6,616 nucleotides of DNA from positions 1 to 6,616 of the forward strand of contig JAHBAP020000076.1 in the NCBI GenBank assembly GCA_018500005.2, read 5' to 3'. A program made the translations under genes and the position numbers. The notes beneath the pieces were generated by a model. The model worked only from the letters and a program-made list of their open reading frames with translations. It had not been told where the DNA came from and did no database searches. Positions 1 through 5,954 of this stretch are shown here, piece after piece; position 1 is the first letter of the stretch, and the number at the start of each line of letters is the position of its first letter. The stretch is from Mycobacterium sp. (lineage in GTDB: Bacteria > Actinomycetota > Actinomycetes > Mycobacteriales > Mycobacteriaceae).

Positions 1-171
1 GAAGACTTCGCCGCACAGGGCGACGACATGAGTTCCCATGACGGCGCTCTCGACGATCTTGTCCTTCTTGACGTAGTGGAAGTGCTTGGGCCTGTCATCG
101 TCGGACCCGTCGTCGGCGCGTTCGTCGATATCGGCGCGCTCAAGAGTGTCGGTCTGCTGCATGACAGCCAT
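1..171 (-). CDS. DUF3039 family protein, N-terminal part (Rv2708c-like)
   Basis: Reading the minus strand from an ATG at 171-169 gives 57 codons that stay open to the window edge. The product is a small acidic protein beginning MAVMQQTDTLERADID, then a Asp-rich stretch (residues 14-26), then the conserved block KHFHYVKKDKIVESAVMG and ALCGEVF at residues 29-57. That block is typical of the actinobacterial DUF3039 family, whose members are roughly 80-100 residues and carry Cys residues. The Cys in ALCGE is visible here and the later ones lie outside the window. The role of the family is unknown. A second in-frame ATG at 162-160 is a possible alternative start, and the upstream GGCGGGG is only a weak ribosome site. 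The gene is transcribed away from the DUF3099 gene. In M. tuberculosis the homologue, Rv2708c, also sits beside Rv2709 and sigB, which supports the call. Confidence 0.85.
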   Translation of the reverse strand, partial: MAVMQQTDTLERADIDERADDGSDDDRPKHFHYVKKDKIVESAVMGTHVVALCGEVF

Positions 172-257
172 TGTGCCCCGCCGGGCTCGACCGGCGTAAG
201 ACAGCCGTAAGAAAAGCTCTCCTGTTTGACCAGACCCGGATGTGGAACAGTGGGGGG

Positions 258-656
258 ATGGTTCGCGAGTTGGGATTCGACGACGAAGGTCGACCCGTGC
301 TCATCACCCGGGCCGCGTACTCCTACGAGGAACAACACCGTGCGCGAGTACGCAAGTATCTGAAGCTGATGTTCTGGCGCATCCCGGCTTTCCTCGCAGC
401 GGCAATCGCCTACGGCATCTGGCACAACGGCGTTCTCTCCCTTGCCATTCTGGCCGCCTCCATCCCGTTGCCGTGGATGGCCGTACTGATCGCCAACGAC
501 CGTCCGCCGCGCACTGCCGAGGAACCCCGGCGGTTCCCGGACGCCCCCCAGCACACCGCACTCTTCCCGCGCGCCGAACGGCCCGCTTTGGAAGCCGGCT
601 TCACCGCGACCGGACAACCGCGCGCCGCGCAGCCTGGCGAGGAACGCGCTCACTGA
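258..656 (+). CDS. DUF3099 family small membrane protein (Rv2709-like)
   Basis: The 132-residue product begins MVRELGFDDEGRPVLITRAA, a conserved N-terminal signature of actinobacterial DUF3099 proteins. Two hydrophobic segments follow, at about residues 37-56 and 59-79, separated by the short polar turn WHN, so it is probably a two-helix hairpin in the inner membrane. The motif IANDRPPR (78-85) follows the second helix. The tail, about residues 84-132, is polar, proline- and arginine-rich, and probably cytoplasmic and disordered. No function is known. The start is uncertain: an in-frame ATG at 240 would add six residues, and a TTG at 171 would add 29 but would overlap the divergent gene's start. 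Neither ATG has a good Shine-Dalgarno; a run of six G lies directly against the 258 ATG. Conservation begins close to the 258 start, so it is preferred. The neighbouring sigB gene matches the M. tuberculosis Rv2709-sigB order. Confidence 0.82.
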   Translation: MVRELGFDDEGRPVLITRAAYSYEEQHRARVRKYLKLMFWRIPAFLAAAIAYGIWHNGVLSLAILAASIPLPWMAVLIANDRPPRTAEEPRRFPDAPQHTALFPRAERPALEAGFTATGQPRAAQPGEERAH

Positions 657-657
657 A

Positions 658-672
658 GGCCGGACATCGGCC
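658..672 (+). terminator. Possible weak terminator hairpin after the DUF3099 gene
   Basis: GGCCG and CGGCC (658-662 and 668-672) form a perfect 5-bp inverted repeat with a 5-base loop, one base after the DUF3099 stop codon. The following bases are AT-rich (ATTCTCATCACATTCTT) but contain no true T run. The stem is short, so this is a tentative call. Mycobacteria often lack classical U-tailed terminators. Confidence 0.25.
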
Positions 673-740
673 ATTCTCATCACATTCTTAAATCACGATT
701 CTGTTTACGCAGTTCAGAGGGTGTGATCTGGGCGTTGCGT

Positions 741-769
741 GGGAACTCTTCCCGGCAGTCGAGCGTTGA
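741..769 (+). promoter_or_regulatory. ECF (SigE/SigH-type) promoter of sigB
   Basis: GGGAAC at 741-746 and CGTTGA at 764-769 are separated by 17 bases, which is the GGAA(C/T)-N18-GTT spacing recognised by the SigH/SigR and SigE type of extracytoplasmic sigma factor. Transcription would begin near 776, giving a leader of about 30 bases that contains the AGGAGG ribosome site at 794-799. In M. tuberculosis sigB is known to be transcribed by SigE and SigH from a promoter of this type. The match here is essentially perfect, and it places SigB downstream of envelope and oxidative stress sensing. The sequence alone cannot say which ECF factor dominates. Confidence 0.85.
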
Positions 770-804
770 ACGTTTCGACAGCAGGAGCCGACCAGGAGGC
801 ACCC

Positions 805-1761
805 ATGGCAAACGCCACAACCCGGTACGACAGCGATTTGGACGCCCAGAGTCCAGCAGCGGACCTTGTGCGCGTGTATCTCAACGGCATCGGCAAGACC
901 GCTCTGCTCACGGCTGAGGACGAGGTTGAGCTCGCCAAGCGCATCGAAGCCGGACTGTACGCGCAGCATCTGCTGGAGACCCGGAAGCGGATGAGCGACA
1001 ACCGGAAGCGGGACCTGGCCATGGTGGTGCGCGACGGGCAAGCAGCGCGCCGGCACCTGCTGGAGGCGAATCTTCGACTGGTGGTGTCGCTGGCCAAGCG
1101 GTACACCGGCCGCGGCATGCCGCTGCTGGACCTCATTCAGGAAGGCAACCTGGGTCTGATCCGCGCCATGGAGAAGTTCGACTACACCAAGGGCTTCAAG
1201 TTCTCCACGTATGCCACGTGGTGGATCCGCCAGGCCATTACTCGCGGTATGGCCGACCAGAGTCGCACCATCCGACTGCCTGTCCACCTGGTGGAGCAGG
1301 TGAACAAGCTGGCCCGGATCAAGCGGGAGTTGCACCAGAGCCTCGGCCGCGAGGCCACCGATGAGGAACTGGCGGAGGAATCGGGAATTCCGGTGGAGAA
1401 GATCAACGATCTGCTCGAGCACAGCCGCGATCCGGTAAGCCTGGATATGCCGGTCGGCAGCGATGAAGAGGCCCCGCTGGGTGACTTCATCGAGGACGCC
1501 GAAGCGATGTCCGCGGAGAACGCCGTGATCGCCGAACTGCTGCACACCGATATCCGCCACGTGCTGGCCACCCTCGACGAGCGCGAGCAACAGGTGATCC
1601 GGCTGCGGTTCGGCCTGGACGACGGGCAGCCCCGCACCCTCGACCAGATCGGCAAGTTGTTCGGCCTGTCCCGGGAGCGGGTGCGCCAGATCGAGCGCGA
1701 GGTCATGGCAAAGCTGCGCAACGGCGAACGGGCAGACAAGCTGCGCTCCTACGCGAGCTGA
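805..1761 (+). CDS. sigB: RNA polymerase sigma factor SigB (group 2, principal-like)
   Basis: This is a 318-residue primary-like sigma factor, very close in length to M. tuberculosis SigB (about 323). Region 1.2 lies near residues 18-50. Region 2 spans about 87-157 and includes [19 protein letters not shown] (109-127) and the -10 recognition and melting block [15 protein letters not shown] (131-145). Region 3 is about 165-240. Region 4, about 253-310, has the -35 recognition helix-turn-helix [19 protein letters not shown] (279-297). The long acidic region 1.1 of the housekeeping SigA is absent, as expected for SigB. The ATG at 805 is preceded by AGGAGG (794-799) at a five-base spacing, so the in-frame GTG at 739, which lies before the ECF promoter, is rejected. 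SigB directs RNA polymerase to stationary-phase and stress genes. ideR follows 60 bp downstream on the same strand. Confidence 0.97.
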   Translation: MANATTRYDSDLDAQSPAADLVRVYLNGIGKTALLTAEDEVELAKRIEAGLYAQHLLETRKRMSDNRKRDLAMVVRDGQAARRHLLEANLRLVVSLAKRYTGRGMPLLDLIQEGNLGLIRAMEKFDYTKGFKFSTYATWWIRQAITRGMADQSRTIRLPVHLVEQVNKLARIKRELHQSLGREATDEELAEESGIPVEKINDLLEHSRDPVSLDMPVGSDEEAPLGDFIEDAEAMSAENAVIAELLHTDIRHVLATLDEREQQVIRLRFGLDDGQPRTLDQIGKLFGLSRERVRQIEREVMAKLRNGERADKLRSYAS

Positions 1762-1791
1762 TCGACCTGGGCTGGCTGGCCTAGCTGGGCC

Positions 1792-1799
1792 TATAGACT
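1792..1799 (+). promoter_or_regulatory. Candidate -10 element for ideR
   Basis: TATAGACT lies in the 60-bp sigB-ideR gap and contains both a TATAAT-like hexamer (TATAGA, 1792-1797) and a TANNNT hexamer (TAGACT, 1794-1799). Transcription would begin near 1804-1806, just before the GAAGGG ribosome site (1809-1814). There is no recognisable -35, which is common for mycobacterial SigA promoters. ideR may therefore have its own promoter in addition to read-through from sigB. No IdeR iron box is visible here, so autoregulation is not supported. Confidence 0.45.
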
Positions 1800-1821
1800 C
1801 GGGGCGACGAAGGGTGCCCTG

Positions 1822-2517
1822 ATGAACGATCTGGTCGACACCACCGAGATGTACCTGCGCACGATCTACGACCTCGAAGAGGAGGGCGTGGTTCCGCTGC
1901 GCGCCCGGATAGCCGAGCGACTGGAGCAGAGTGGACCGACGGTCAGCCAGACCGTCTCCCGGATGGAACGCGACGGCCTGTTGCGGGTGGCCGGAGACCG
2001 GCATCTCGAGCTGACCGACAAGGGCCGCCGGCTGGCGGTCTCGGTGATGCGTAAGCACCGGCTGGCAGAACGTCTTCTGGTCGATGTCATCGGACTGCCC
2101 TGGGAGGACGTGCACGCCGAGGCCTGCCGCTGGGAGCACGTAATGAGTGAGGATGTTGAACGCCGTCTGGTCGCGGTGCTCGAGAATCCGACCGTCTCGC
2201 CCTTCGGTAACCCCATTCCCGGGCTGGCGCTGCTCGGCCTGCCCGAGGATGAAGCCCATCCGGCCCGCCCAGAACTTGTGCGTCTGACCGAATTGCCGGT
2301 CGGCGATTCGGTGGCGGTCGTGGTGCGTCAGCTGACCGAACATGTGCAGGGCGACACGGCCCTGATCGGCCGTCTGAAGGACGCCGGCGTGGTGCCCAAC
2401 GCCCGCGTGCTGGTTCGCACCAGCCCCGACGGAGACGTCACCATCGTGGTGGGCGGCCACGAGAACGTTGAGCTCCCGCATGAGATGGCCCACGCCGTCA
2501 AAGTCGAGAAGGTCTAG
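1822..2517 (+). CDS. ideR: Iron-dependent regulator IdeR (DtxR family)
   Basis: The 231-residue product is full length compared with M. tuberculosis IdeR (230). Residues 1-73 form the winged helix DNA-binding domain (RARIAERLEQSGPTVSQTVS, 27-46, is the recognition region). Residues 74-140 form the dimerisation and metal domain, and the remainder is the SH3-like domain. The DtxR/IdeR metal ligands are all present: Met10, Cys102, Glu105 and His106 for the regulatory site, and His79, Glu83 and His98 for the ancillary site. The SH3 contributions fall at about Glu173 and Gln176, one position later than in the reference proteins. With Fe(II) bound, IdeR represses siderophore genes and activates iron storage. 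Start ATG 1822 has GAAGGG at 1809-1814 with a seven-base spacing. The stop overlaps the stop of the convergent DUF4192 gene. Confidence 0.97.
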   Translation: MNDLVDTTEMYLRTIYDLEEEGVVPLRARIAERLEQSGPTVSQTVSRMERDGLLRVAGDRHLELTDKGRRLAVSVMRKHRLAERLLVDVIGLPWEDVHAEACRWEHVMSEDVERRLVAVLENPTVSPFGNPIPGLALLGLPEDEAHPARPELVRLTELPVGDSVAVVVRQLTEHVQGDTALIGRLKDAGVVPNARVLVRTSPDGDVTIVVGGHENVELPHEMAHAVKVEKV

Positions 2518-3563
2518 CAGGCCCGGCCGAATTCGCGGCGCGGCGGAAGATTTACTCCGAGCCGCTTGGCCAGGCGGTATCCGGTACCGGTCAGTTCGCG
2601 GATCTGCTCCGGGCGCATGCCCGATTGCAGCGCGACGTCGAGCATTCCCGCCATCCGGTGGCCCGGATCACTACGCAGGGCCGATTCCAGGGCGATACCG
2701 GCCAACGGTCCGTCACCGCGCGCGTAGGCCGAAAATGCCAGCAGCACAAGGGCTTCCACTCGCCACGGATCGGGCAGCCTGCGGACCAGCAGAGCCCACA
2801 ACGCTTCCGCGGCCGGCGCCACAGAACCGACCGCCAGGGCATAGAGGGTGTCCCGAACCGCGATGTCGGTGAGCCCGCAGGCCACCTCCGCAAGCTCTGC
2901 GTTATCAAGTGAGATGCCGTCCAGAACCCGCTGCGCCACGGAGATGGTGTGCTCCACGTCCCGGCGTCCCCGCCCATCGGGATCGGTTTGCCAGTCTTCC
3001 TCCCGCACCAGTGCCCTAGACCGGACGGATTCGCCCAGTGCTGTGGCTTGTTCCGGGTCGGCGGGGGCGATCACGGCGCGAAGATCGGCGCGGCTGCCGT
3101 ATAGCCGCCTGCCGTCCAGGACTGCTGCCGCGGCCAGTGGCGAGGAGGTCGGGTCGTCGACCGTTCCGCTGGCTCCACAGCCATCGACGCAATGCCACGC
3201 TCCGCCGGCCTCAACCCGATCGACGACGTGCGCGGCATAAAGGCTCACACCCCGACTCTGGAGTTCCTCGGTCAAGGTGTTGCAGAGTCGCTGATGCTCA
3301 TCGGCGCACATCGGACACAAGGCACCGTCGGCGTCGACGACCACTGCCACCACCGACTCGGCACCGGAGTTGGCGGCGATCTCCGCGAGGCGGCCGACAT
3401 TCTCGCTCAGGTCCTCGGACAGATCGGCACGCATGACCGCTCCGACGCGGCCGTCTTCGAGCGACACCAGCACCAAGGACTTCTCCGGGACGAAACCGAG
3501 CACCGCAGGCAACGCAGCGATGAGTGCGCCGGGACGGGTGAAACGGAAACTGTGTTTAGTCAT
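2514..3563 (-). CDS. DUF4192 family protein (Rv2712c-like)
   Basis: This 349-residue soluble protein has no signal peptide or membrane segment. The start block FRFTRPGALIAALPAVLGFVPEKSLVLVSL (6-35) is the DUF4192 signature: a 'leave space for ideal values, P.LLGF.P..S.V' pattern seen across actinobacteria. The C-terminal half (about 205-349) is helical and alanine-rich. It carries WALLVRRLPDPWRVEALVLLAFSAYARGDGPLAGIALESAL, typical of the family's TPR-like end; the match is best around residues 256-297. The product is about the size of Rv2712c (352), and its position beside ideR matches. The function is unknown. The ATG at 3563-3561 starts exactly at the family N-terminus; longer in-frame extensions run through the divergent promoter region and were rejected. 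Five cysteines (83, 86, 94, 125, 129), including CPMC at 83-86, could bind metal or act in redox chemistry; that is inference. Confidence 0.88.
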   Translation of the reverse strand: MTKHSFRFTRPGALIAALPAVLGFVPEKSLVLVSLEDGRVGAVMRADLSEDLSENVGRLAEIAANSGAESVVAVVVDADGALCPMCADEHQRLCNTLTEELQSRGVSLYAAHVVDRVEAGGAWHCVDGCGASGTVDDPTSSPLAAAAVLDGRRLYGSRADLRAVIAPADPEQATALGESVRSRALVREEDWQTDPDGRGRRDVEHTISVAQRVLDGISLDNAELAEVACGLTDIAVRDTLYALAVGSVAPAAEALWALLVRRLPDPWRVEALVLLAFSAYARGDGPLAGIALESALRSDPGHRMAGMLDVALQSGMRPEQIRELTGTGYRLAKRLGVNLPPRREFGRAC

Positions 3564-3565
3564 GG

Positions 3566-3580
3566 CTGGGACGCTCCCAG
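3566..3580. repeat. Inverted repeat over the DUF4192 ribosome site
   Basis: CTGGGA and TCCCAG are perfect 6-bp arms around a three-base CGC centre, directly upstream of the DUF4192 ATG. On the minus strand the arm includes GGGAG, the only plausible Shine-Dalgarno (about 10 bases before the ATG). A hairpin would therefore hide the ribosome site; alternatively the repeat is a protein operator. Confidence 0.5.
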
Positions 3581-3590
3581 CGCCCCCTGT

Positions 3591-3605
3591 CAGACCGCAT
3601 GTCTG
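3591..3605. repeat. Second inverted repeat in the divergent promoter region
   Basis: CAGAC and GTCTG are perfect 5-bp arms with a five-base CGCAT centre. Its centre is 25 bp from the centre of the repeat at 3566-3580. It lies in the leader or promoter zone of the DUF4192 gene. An operator is possible, but 5-bp arms also arise by chance in GC-rich DNA. Confidence 0.35.
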
Positions 3606-3666
3606 GATGGCGCCGGCCGCGGCAGGCTGTGTATGGAATCGTCCCTGTGGAAAATGTTGCCGGGCC

Positions 3667-3695
3667 GGGAAGCCACGGCGCCCGGAGAGCGTTGT
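3667..3695 (+). promoter_or_regulatory. Candidate SigE/SigH-type promoter for the PAC2 gene
   Basis: GGGAAG at 3667-3672 and CGTTGT at 3690-3695 have a 17-base spacer, giving the same GGAA-N-GTT geometry as the sigB promoter at 741-769. The only departure is G instead of C or T at the sixth -35 position. Transcription would begin near 3702, leaving a leader of about 23 bases with the GAGGAG ribosome site at 3712-3717. If real, the PAC2 gene would share envelope or oxidative stress control with sigB. This is a pattern match only. Confidence 0.5.
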
Positions 3696-3724
3696 TGAAC
3701 GTGGTACTAGCGAGGAGATGCCCC

Positions 3725-4699
3725 ATGGCTGATCAGGAAGGCCACATACCCGATCGAATGTACGAACTTGAATTACCCGCACCGCAGTTGTCGTCCGCCG
3801 ACGGCCGCGGACCGGTTCTGGTGCACGCCCTCGAGGGCTTTTCCGATGCCGGTCATGCCATCCGCCTGGCCGCCGATCATCTCAAGAAGGCACTGGATGT
3901 CGAACTGGTCGCGTCCTTCGCCATCGACGACCTGCTGGATTACCGGGCACGACGGCCGCTCATGACATTCAAGACCGATCACTTCACCGATTACGACGCT
4001 CCCGAATTGAATCTCTACGCACTGCGCGACAGCCTGGGAACGCAGTTCCTGTTGCTGGCCGGTCTGGAGCCTGATCTGCAGTGGGAGCGGTTCGTCACGG
4101 CCGTGCGACTGCTCTCCGAACGTCTAGGCGTGCGCCGCACGATCGGCCTGGGCGCCATCCCGATGGCTGTTCCGCATACCCGGCCGGTGAGCATGACCGC
4201 GCATTCCACCGATCGAGCGCTCATCGCCGGCCATCAGCCGTGGGTCGGCGAGGTCCAGGTTCCCAGCAGCGCCTCCAATCTGCTGGAGTTCCGGATGGCG
4301 CAGCACGGCCACGAGGCCGTCGGCTACACCGTGCACGTTCCGCACTATCTGGCCCAGACCGACTACCCCGCCGCAGCCGAGGCACTGCTGGAACAGGTCG
4401 CCGAGTCCGGGTCACTGCAGTTGCCGCTGAGCGCCCTCACCGAGGCCGCCGCCGCCGTGCGCACCAAGATCGACGAGCAGGTGGAGGGCTCCACCGAGGT
4501 CGCTCAGGTGGTCGAAGCGCTGGAGCGTCAGTACGACGCCTTTGTCGCTGCTCAGGAGAACCGCTCGCTGCTGGCTCGTGACGAGGACCTGCCCAGCGGC
4601 GAGGAATTGGGTGCCGAATTCGAGCGATTCCTGGCTCAGCACGCCGATGACTTGAAGGACGAATTCAAGGACGATTCGCCCGGCGACACCGACGCCTGA
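3725..4699 (+). CDS. PAC2 family protein (Rv2714-like)
   Basis: The 324-residue product has the same length as I recall for M. tuberculosis Rv2714. PAC2 denotes a fold shared with eukaryotic proteasome assembly chaperones; in actinobacteria the family is of unknown function and often duplicated in the genome. Visible family features are VLVHALEGFSDAGHAIRLAADHL (31-53), the DDLLDYRARRPLM block (68-80), a central GLGAIPMAVPHTRPVSMTAH stretch (141-160) and GYTVHVPHYLAQTDYPAAAEALLE (200-223). A helical, probably coiled region follows (about 240-275), then a strongly acidic tail, DDLKDEFKDDSPGDTDA (308-324). There is no signal peptide, so it is likely cytoplasmic. The ATG at 3725 has GAGGAG (3712-3717) seven bases upstream; a longer frame from 3599 enters the promoter region and was rejected. 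In M. tuberculosis sthA lies just before this gene, but it is absent here. Confidence 0.93.
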   Translation: MADQEGHIPDRMYELELPAPQLSSADGRGPVLVHALEGFSDAGHAIRLAADHLKKALDVELVASFAIDDLLDYRARRPLMTFKTDHFTDYDAPELNLYALRDSLGTQFLLLAGLEPDLQWERFVTAVRLLSERLGVRRTIGLGAIPMAVPHTRPVSMTAHSTDRALIAGHQPWVGEVQVPSSASNLLEFRMAQHGHEAVGYTVHVPHYLAQTDYPAAAEALLEQVAESGSLQLPLSALTEAAAAVRTKIDEQVEGSTEVAQVVEALERQYDAFVAAQENRSLLARDEDLPSGEELGAEFERFLAQHADDLKDEFKDDSPGDTDA

Positions 4700-4722
4700 C
4701 CACCGGTCGCCGCAGATGTACG

Positions 4723-4728
4723 TAGTGT
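4723..4728 (+). promoter_or_regulatory. Candidate -10 element for a leaderless PhzF transcript
   Basis: TAGTGT fits the mycobacterial TANNNT -10 consensus and ends six bases before the A of the PhzF ATG (4735). Transcription would therefore begin at, or within a base or two of, the start codon. There is no Shine-Dalgarno sequence in the 35-bp gap between PAC2 and PhzF, which agrees with leaderless translation. No -35 hexamer is recognisable. Confidence 0.5.
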
Positions 4729-4734
4729 CGATAC

Positions 4735-5430
4735 ATGGGCATCGATGTCACAGTTCTGCGGGTATTCACCGCCGCCGACGGGCGGTTCGGCAATCATCTC
4801 GGCGTCGTCGACGCGTCCGCCGCTCCACCCGATAGCCGACAAGCGATCGCCACCGAACTGGGCTATAGCGAAACGATTTTCATTGATGTGCCGCAGCAGG
4901 ATTCGATGACTGCCCGCGCGCACATCTTCACTCCGGCGACGGAGTTGCGGTTCGCCGGGCACCCGACGGTGGGTGCGGCGTGGTGGCTTCGTGAGTACGG
5001 CGTTCCGGTCCAGACGCTGCAAGTCCCGGCAGGCATCGTTCAGGTCCGCTACAACGACGACCTGACTGCTGTGGTCGCGCGTGCCGAGTGGGGACCTGAG
5101 TTCGCCATCCACCAGCTTTCCTCGCCCGCAGAGGTTGAGGCGGCCCTCGGTGCGGACTATCCCGACGATGTGCAGCACTACCTGTGGGCTTGGGTCGATC
5201 AGGAGGCCGGACATATCCGATCAAGGATGTTCGCCGAGAATCTCGGCGTTCCGGAGGACGAGGCCACCGGTTCGGCTGCCGTGCGTATCACCGATCATCT
5301 GAGCCGCGACCTAACCATTACCCAAGGCCGAGGCTCGCAGATATTCACGACGTGGGATCCCAGCGGTTGGGTGGTGGTGTCCGGCCGTGTCGTCAGTGAC
5401 GGGACCCGTCAGCTGACCCGGGACCGGTGA
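4735..5430 (+). CDS. PhzF family isomerase/epimerase-like protein (Rv2716-like)
   Basis: The 231-residue product belongs to the PhzF family, two-domain diaminopimelate-epimerase-like enzymes. The N-terminal motif [16 protein letters not shown] (10-25) has His at position 21 where many members have Pro (GNP). The expected catalytic glutamate is in SETIF (Glu46), followed by [15 protein letters not shown] (71-85), which lines the active site. The second-domain motif EDEATGSAA (174-182) is also intact, so the protein is probably active. It is shorter than PhzF of Pseudomonas (about 278) but close to my memory of Rv2716 (about 228). The substrate is unknown, and phenazine synthesis is not implied. 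It may share a transcript with the PAC2 gene. The last 22 bp overlap the end of nrdR, which runs the other way. Confidence 0.92.
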   Translation: MGIDVTVLRVFTAADGRFGNHLGVVDASAAPPDSRQAIATELGYSETIFIDVPQQDSMTARAHIFTPATELRFAGHPTVGAAWWLREYGVPVQTLQVPAGIVQVRYNDDLTAVVARAEWGPEFAIHQLSSPAEVEAALGADYPDDVQHYLWAWVDQEAGHIRSRMFAENLGVPEDEATGSAAVRITDHLSRDLTITQGRGSQIFTTWDPSGWVVVSGRVVSDGTRQLTRDR

Positions 5431-5867
5431 GCGCGCAGGGCCTCGATCTCACGCTCGAAGTCTTCGGCCGACGAAAAGGACCGGTACACCGAGGCGAATC
5501 GGAGATAGGCGACTTCGTCCAGTTCGCGCAGCGGGCCCAGGATGGCCAGCCCGACCTCGTTAGCGGGCACCTCGGCTGAGCCACCGGCCCGGATGCTGTC
5601 CTCGACCTGCTGGGCCAGCAGGTTCAGTGCATCGTCGTCGACGTGGCGGCCCTGACAGGCGCGGCGCACCCCGCTGATCACCTTCTCCCGGCTGAATGGC
5701 TCGGTGACGCCACTGCGCTTGACCACAGCCAGAACCGCCGTTTCCACGGTGGTGAAGCGGCGGCCGCACTCCTGGCAGGACCGCCGTCGGCGAATCGCCT
5801 GGCCTTCATCGGTCTCACGGGAATCGACAACGCGCGAATCGGCGTGCCGACAGAAGGGACAGTGCAC
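5409..5867 (-). CDS. nrdR: Transcriptional regulator NrdR (ribonucleotide reductase repressor)
   Basis: The 152-residue product matches NrdR in length and layout. A zinc ribbon near the start uses Cys3, Cys6, Cys31 and Cys34 (HCPFCRH and SCQECGRRF). An ATP-cone domain, about residues 46-140, begins [27 protein letters not shown]. The zinc ribbon binds DNA (NrdR boxes) and the cone senses ATP and dATP, so the protein represses ribonucleotide reductase genes when dATP is high. The start is GTG at 5867-5865, placing the zinc ribbon right at the N-terminus as in the family; AGGGGA lies six bases upstream (5875-5880). A longer in-frame ATG at 5942 adds 25 residues unlike NrdR and is rejected. It lies 87 bp downstream of the LysM gene on the same strand, so co-transcription is possible. 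Rv2717c, which lies between the PhzF gene and nrdR in M. tuberculosis, is absent. Confidence 0.96.
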   Translation of the reverse strand: MHCPFCRHADSRVVDSRETDEGQAIRRRRSCQECGRRFTTVETAVLAVVKRSGVTEPFSREKVISGVRRACQGRHVDDDALNLLAQQVEDSIRAGGSAEVPANEVGLAILGPLRELDEVAYLRFASVYRSFSSAEDFEREIEALRAHRSRVS

Positions 5868-5911
5868 GAATGCTTCCCCTCTCCAGCCGTGAACTGCGCT
5901 TAACGACTGTG

Positions 5912-5917
5912 AGCCTA
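5912..5917 (-). promoter_or_regulatory. Candidate -10 element for nrdR
   Basis: TAGGCT on the minus strand fits TANNNT and would give a start near 5905 and a leader of about 38 bases carrying the AGGGGA site. It lies in the 87-bp LysM-nrdR gap. No convincing -35 or NrdR box was seen, so nrdR may instead depend on read-through from the LysM gene. Confidence 0.3.
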
Positions 5918-5954
5918 CCCGTGGGCTGCCTGCCGCGGCCATTGCCTGCGCCGA

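Noticed and set aside
739..804. GTG at 739 as an upstream start of sigB.
   Set aside because: It would place the start before the ECF promoter and add residues unlike SigB; ATG 805 has AGGAGG at a normal spacing.
1778..1793. Repeated GGCCTA and GGCTGGC units after sigB as a terminator.
   Set aside because: The repeats are direct rather than a clean hairpin, with no T run, and the candidate ideR -10 overlaps the end.
688..2493. A 601-codon open frame on the minus strand, running opposite sigB and ideR.
   Set aside because: It is the antisense of two strongly recognised genes that share a frame (805 and 1822 are in phase). High GC at third positions removes stop codons in that antisense frame; the translation is low-complexity (His, Gln, Leu, Val) and resembles no family.
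3564..3782. An upstream start for the DUF4192 gene at 3782.
   Set aside because: It would overlap the start of the divergent PAC2 gene and its promoter; the conserved N-terminus begins at 3563.
4711..4734. An IdeR, SOS or PafBC box in the PAC2-PhzF gap.
   Set aside because: No match to TTAGGTTAGG-type iron boxes, TCGAAC-N4-GTTCGA or TGTCRGTG-N8-TANNNT; only the -10-like TAGTGT is supported.
5868..5942. ATG at 5942 as the start of nrdR.
   Set aside because: It adds 25 residues before the zinc ribbon; NrdR proteins start directly at (M/V)HCPFC, and the GTG at 5867 has a good ribosome site.
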